Source: Casuarina equisetifolia (taxonomy: Eukaryota; Streptophyta; Magnoliopsida; Fagales; Casuarinaceae). From it: a stretch of 64,000 nt of DNA. The first letter of the stretch is position 1, and each line of letters starts with the position of its first letter. The notes beneath the pieces are model-generated. The model saw only the letters and a program-made list of their open reading frames with translations. It was not told the DNA's origin and did not search any database. Where the stretch lies: NCBI GenBank assembly GCA_028551475.1, contig CM052354.1, forward strand, positions 29,845,258 to 29,909,257. Reading direction: 5' to 3'. The position numbers and the translations under genes were made by a program. Below are positions 61,414 to 64,000 of this stretch, piece after piece.

Positions 61414-63241
61414 CTTTTTGTGCAAACTGATGATAGATGCTTGATCTTAGTTGTCAGTTGTGCCACTGCAATGAAATCAAAGCAAAAGCATAAATACTCT
61501 TCGTCAGAAGGAAAAAATAAAAAGAAAAACTACCAGCACACATGCTACGTACGGAGCTTTAAGGAACACACAAATTTTCACTTCACAAATGTAAAGAACA
61601 AAAGCATTAGTACTAAAGGACCATAGAAACAGAGGAAAATTCCACTTCCATTCCCATTGTTTTCTGCCAACAGAGGAAGAGCGAGAAACATAAGATCAAA
61701 GAGATTACAGATTCTCCAAACCATCCAAAAGTCTTCACTTAATTCATTCCAATGCTTCCTACACATCACCAAAAAGACTCTCATGCTTATGCTCAAGTAA
61801 TTACAACGATGAACACAGAGCATATACCACTTAACTCTATGCTCCATTAACTAATCTCAACTGCCTCTCCTTCATTGTCTTTTGCAACAAAAACATGTTC
61901 AACATCTTTCACTACGTCAACATATCTACAAATGCTAGTCAAAATCCATCTCTTTACCAATAGACCAAAAGTGAAGCTCTTCTTGGGTACACGCAGAAGG
62001 GATCTTCAGATCTAGAGATCCTTTGCACTATACACACAAATAAGGTCCAAAACCAAACCAAAAATCTTCCTGTTTCTGCTTCGGTAACTGCATCACTATC
62101 ATGAACACAGCCTATGCCAGTTAACTAGAAGCTTAATCAATCATAAGTACTTTCACCTTTCAGTGCTTAAAACTCAAATGGCTGACCCTTTTAACAGACC
62201 AGAAGAAATGCTATCCGTAGCTAATAAGACCAAAGGTGAACTTCGTGTCCAAAAGGTTTCACCCTATACATAAATAGATTCAAATCAAAACCTCGAGAAA
62301 AGAGCTCAATTAATGTTCTGAAAACATATTTTCAGGCTGTAGTTTTTTCTTTGTAAATTTGATTTCCAAATTTCTTGCAACTTCATGTAATCCTCTACCA
62401 TGTATCCTAGTAATTTTCTTAGTCAAAGGATGTTATAGAAACCCTTATCAAAATGTAATCTAAGAACAACATGGTACAACCAAGACATGTTGCCATCTCC
62501 CATACACTTGAAAACTCAACTAAAATCGCAAGTAATCCTCAACCACTAGCGCACTAACCCTTGTATTGGCGCACACACTCAAATCCAATATGTAAAATAA
62601 AATATAGTCAACTATTAGGTGATGAAAGTAGAATCATAAAAATAACAAAAACATATCTGGTTGCGCACACATGCAAACATAACCACAACCTATTCCATTT
62701 TTGGTAATAAAAGGTTGGTTTGCCACCATGCCTCCATGTTTGACTTTCTCATTCACACATATTCTCTATCTCCACTCTTTAGATTCACCATTTGAATAAC
62801 ATATACATTTAATCACACATATCCTCTATCTCATGTTTAAGGTTTTCATAATGCATCTCCTATGATAATATAAGTGAAACATATAAAGGCATGCTATTTG
62901 AAATAATGAAAGAAGAAAAGTACCACAAGCAGGGGATGGAACTAAAAGATAAGGCTGGACATATGCCAACTGAAAGAATTAGATTGAAGTAGAGAAAACC
63001 CCAACCATATTTGTGCGGAATTAGTTATAACTATGCATGTCAAATAAAGTTTGCATGCAACTATAGAAAATCAGAAACAATAAGTTAGGATGCAAATTAC
63101 ATACAAATAAAAATGGAAAAACCCTTTACCTTGAACGCGTGCAGATCCACAATCTGACTTTGACATTTTAAATTCATCTCTAACTTTGGCTAGCTCAATT
63201 TTTTGCTTTTCTCCAGAAGACATATTATCTGGATGGAAGTA
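61414..63241 (-). pseudogene. Mitochondrial ribosomal protein uS15m, two exons with normal core motif (copy 2)
   Basis: Minus-strand exons 63130-63241 (YFHPDNMSSGEKQKIELAKV, RDEFKMSKSDCGSARVQ) and 61414-61465 (VAQLTTKIKHLSSVCTK). The frame is intact across the RNA-binding SDCGSARVQ segment, unlike copy 1. It differs from the usual YFRPDN by Arg to His. The upstream exon with the GC donor is not carried over, because the duplication ends inside the preceding intron at about 63297. The last exon is also missing. It is a partial copy unless exons outside the window are used. Confidence 0.75.
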
Positions 63242-63513
63242 CTGCAATGAACATATTTAAGAAATATTAGAACATCACGTCTTTTCAAACATCAGAAAAT
63301 GGCAAACTGAAAATTTCCAATCTATGTTAAGGATATAGAAACGGAATTAGTTATAACTATGTTAAGGATACGGCAATGGTATAGGAATCAGTTCCAGACA
63401 AGTGCAAACTGAAATTTTCCAATCTAACTAGAAAATGGCAGTGAACAGAAGGAAGTACTTATCCAAAAGGCTTTACAAGCAAGATTGACACAAACAAGGA
63501 AAGAAAAACTTAC

Positions 63514-63580
63514 ATTCTTCCCACGTTTCTCCGTCAGCATCACATCCCTTTTTGCAAAACTCTCGCCCTAAAGAACCCAT
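63514..63580 (-). CDS. First coding exon of a small Cys-rich plant protein (partial)
   Basis: ATG at 63580 begins MGSLGREFCKKGCDADGETW and EE, then a strong donor (GAAT|GTAAGT) at 63513. Two Cys and the acidic GETWEEC context resemble a short, conserved, plant-specific Cys-rich protein of unknown function; I recall the pattern but cannot name the family. The following sequence on this strand is the duplicated uS15m exon, which does not continue the frame, so the remainder of the gene appears displaced. Upstream (63581-64000) would hold its 5' UTR and promoter; no other exon is seen there. Confidence 0.45.
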
Positions 63581-64000
63581 GCTGGACCAATCAGTAATTT
63601 CGGATTTTATAGGAGCAGTAATTAATATTAAAACAAGTTCAAGAACAAGGACTTCGAAGTGAAAACACGTCACAGAACAAATACTTCAAAGTGAACACTA
63701 CTCGAAAAGAATCCCAAGTCTCGTTGAAATTTTATAGAGAAGTAGTGAACAATATTGCAGAAAACGAATACTCTGATGCATGCCCCATCTTAACCAATTA
63801 GAATGAATTATTCAGCCTTGTATGAATCTACATGTCTCAACCTCAGCATTGTAACTCACATGCCTATGTGACCCCACAAAGTAGATTTTGTAGGAAAATG
63901 TCATGCATAAGATGTTGCAGCATCATAATTGCCAACACCTCTTTCTAATCACAAGCAACCAACTTATTCACTATAACCAAATCGCTGAAATGATCAACAT
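63581..64000. other. Edge of window; no gene recognised
   Basis: Possible upstream region of the Cys-rich protein exon. Nothing else is recognised. Confidence 0.4.

Larger units (their letters stand above)
47473..63297. repeat. Large segmental duplication, copy 2 (partner 29251-45097)
   Basis: Direct repeat of copy 1. The left border abuts the end of the LTR-like relic. The right border lies in the uS15m intron, after which the sequence switches to a different gene (63514-63580). The 18.2-kb period comprises 15.8 kb of duplicated sequence plus a 2.4-kb unique spacer (45098-47472). Confidence 0.93.

Noticed and set aside
1-64000. tRNA, rRNA, snoRNA or microRNA genes
   Set aside because: No cloverleaf with A- and B-box sequences, no rRNA-like segment and no convincing foldback precursor was recognised by eye; a covariance-model scan would be needed to exclude them.

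Overview
The window looks like nuclear DNA of a flowering plant. It is AT-rich, its genes are split by short introns with GT-AG (once GC-AG) borders, and the recognisable genes are plant-type: a legumain/vacuolar processing enzyme (VPE), the legumain C-terminal prodomain, mitochondrial ribosomal protein uS15m, a YIP4-type Golgi protein and the GARP subunit VPS53. Ty3/gypsy fossils lie between them. Most host genes here are partial copies.

Layout. (1) 1-14.07 kb is a satellite-like block with no convincing gene: about 700-bp units (A) and about 490-bp units (B) in the order A-A-B-B-B-B-B, then inverted near 3.65 kb into a longer run of B units and five A units. It is a giant, copy-number-asymmetric inverted repeat whose left end lies outside the window. 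B units are bounded by 13-bp inverted repeats. (2) 14.4-17.4 kb is a broken Ty3/gypsy fossil. (3) 19-28 kb is a graveyard of gene pieces: the 5' half of VPS53 with disabling changes, a second gypsy fossil (gag-protease), a DUF1771-like fragment and an unassigned 3' exon. (4) 29.25-45.1 kb and 47.47-63.3 kb are two copies of one segment, 18.2 kb apart. Each carries, in order: legumain prodomain exons (minus), a decayed second prodomain piece, a YIP4 first-exon fragment, a solo-LTR-like relic, a seven-exon legumain gene that ends before the prodomain (plus), and mitochondrial uS15m exons (minus). (5) The right edge holds the first coding exon of a small Cys-rich protein.

The main result concerns legumain. 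Ordinary plant legumains are one chain: a cysteine-protease domain followed by an LSAM prodomain that covers the active site. Here the two halves are separate genes on opposite strands. The catalytic half (339 aa, two copies with identical predicted proteins) keeps the Asn/His/Cys catalytic positions but has altered surroundings and no prodomain. The prodomain half is intact in one copy (47.93-48.75 kb; about 152 aa, with a signal-peptide-like start) and decayed in the other (29.7-30.6 kb). A possible in-trans protease/prodomain pair is inferred from sequence only; expression and function are unknown.

The two large copies are mosaic. They are almost identical from 30.38 to about 41.4 kb, including an 18-C tract. 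They differ slightly from 41.4 to 45.1 kb and by roughly 10% (read by eye) at the left end. This suggests an old tandem duplication later homogenised, or partly an assembly artefact.
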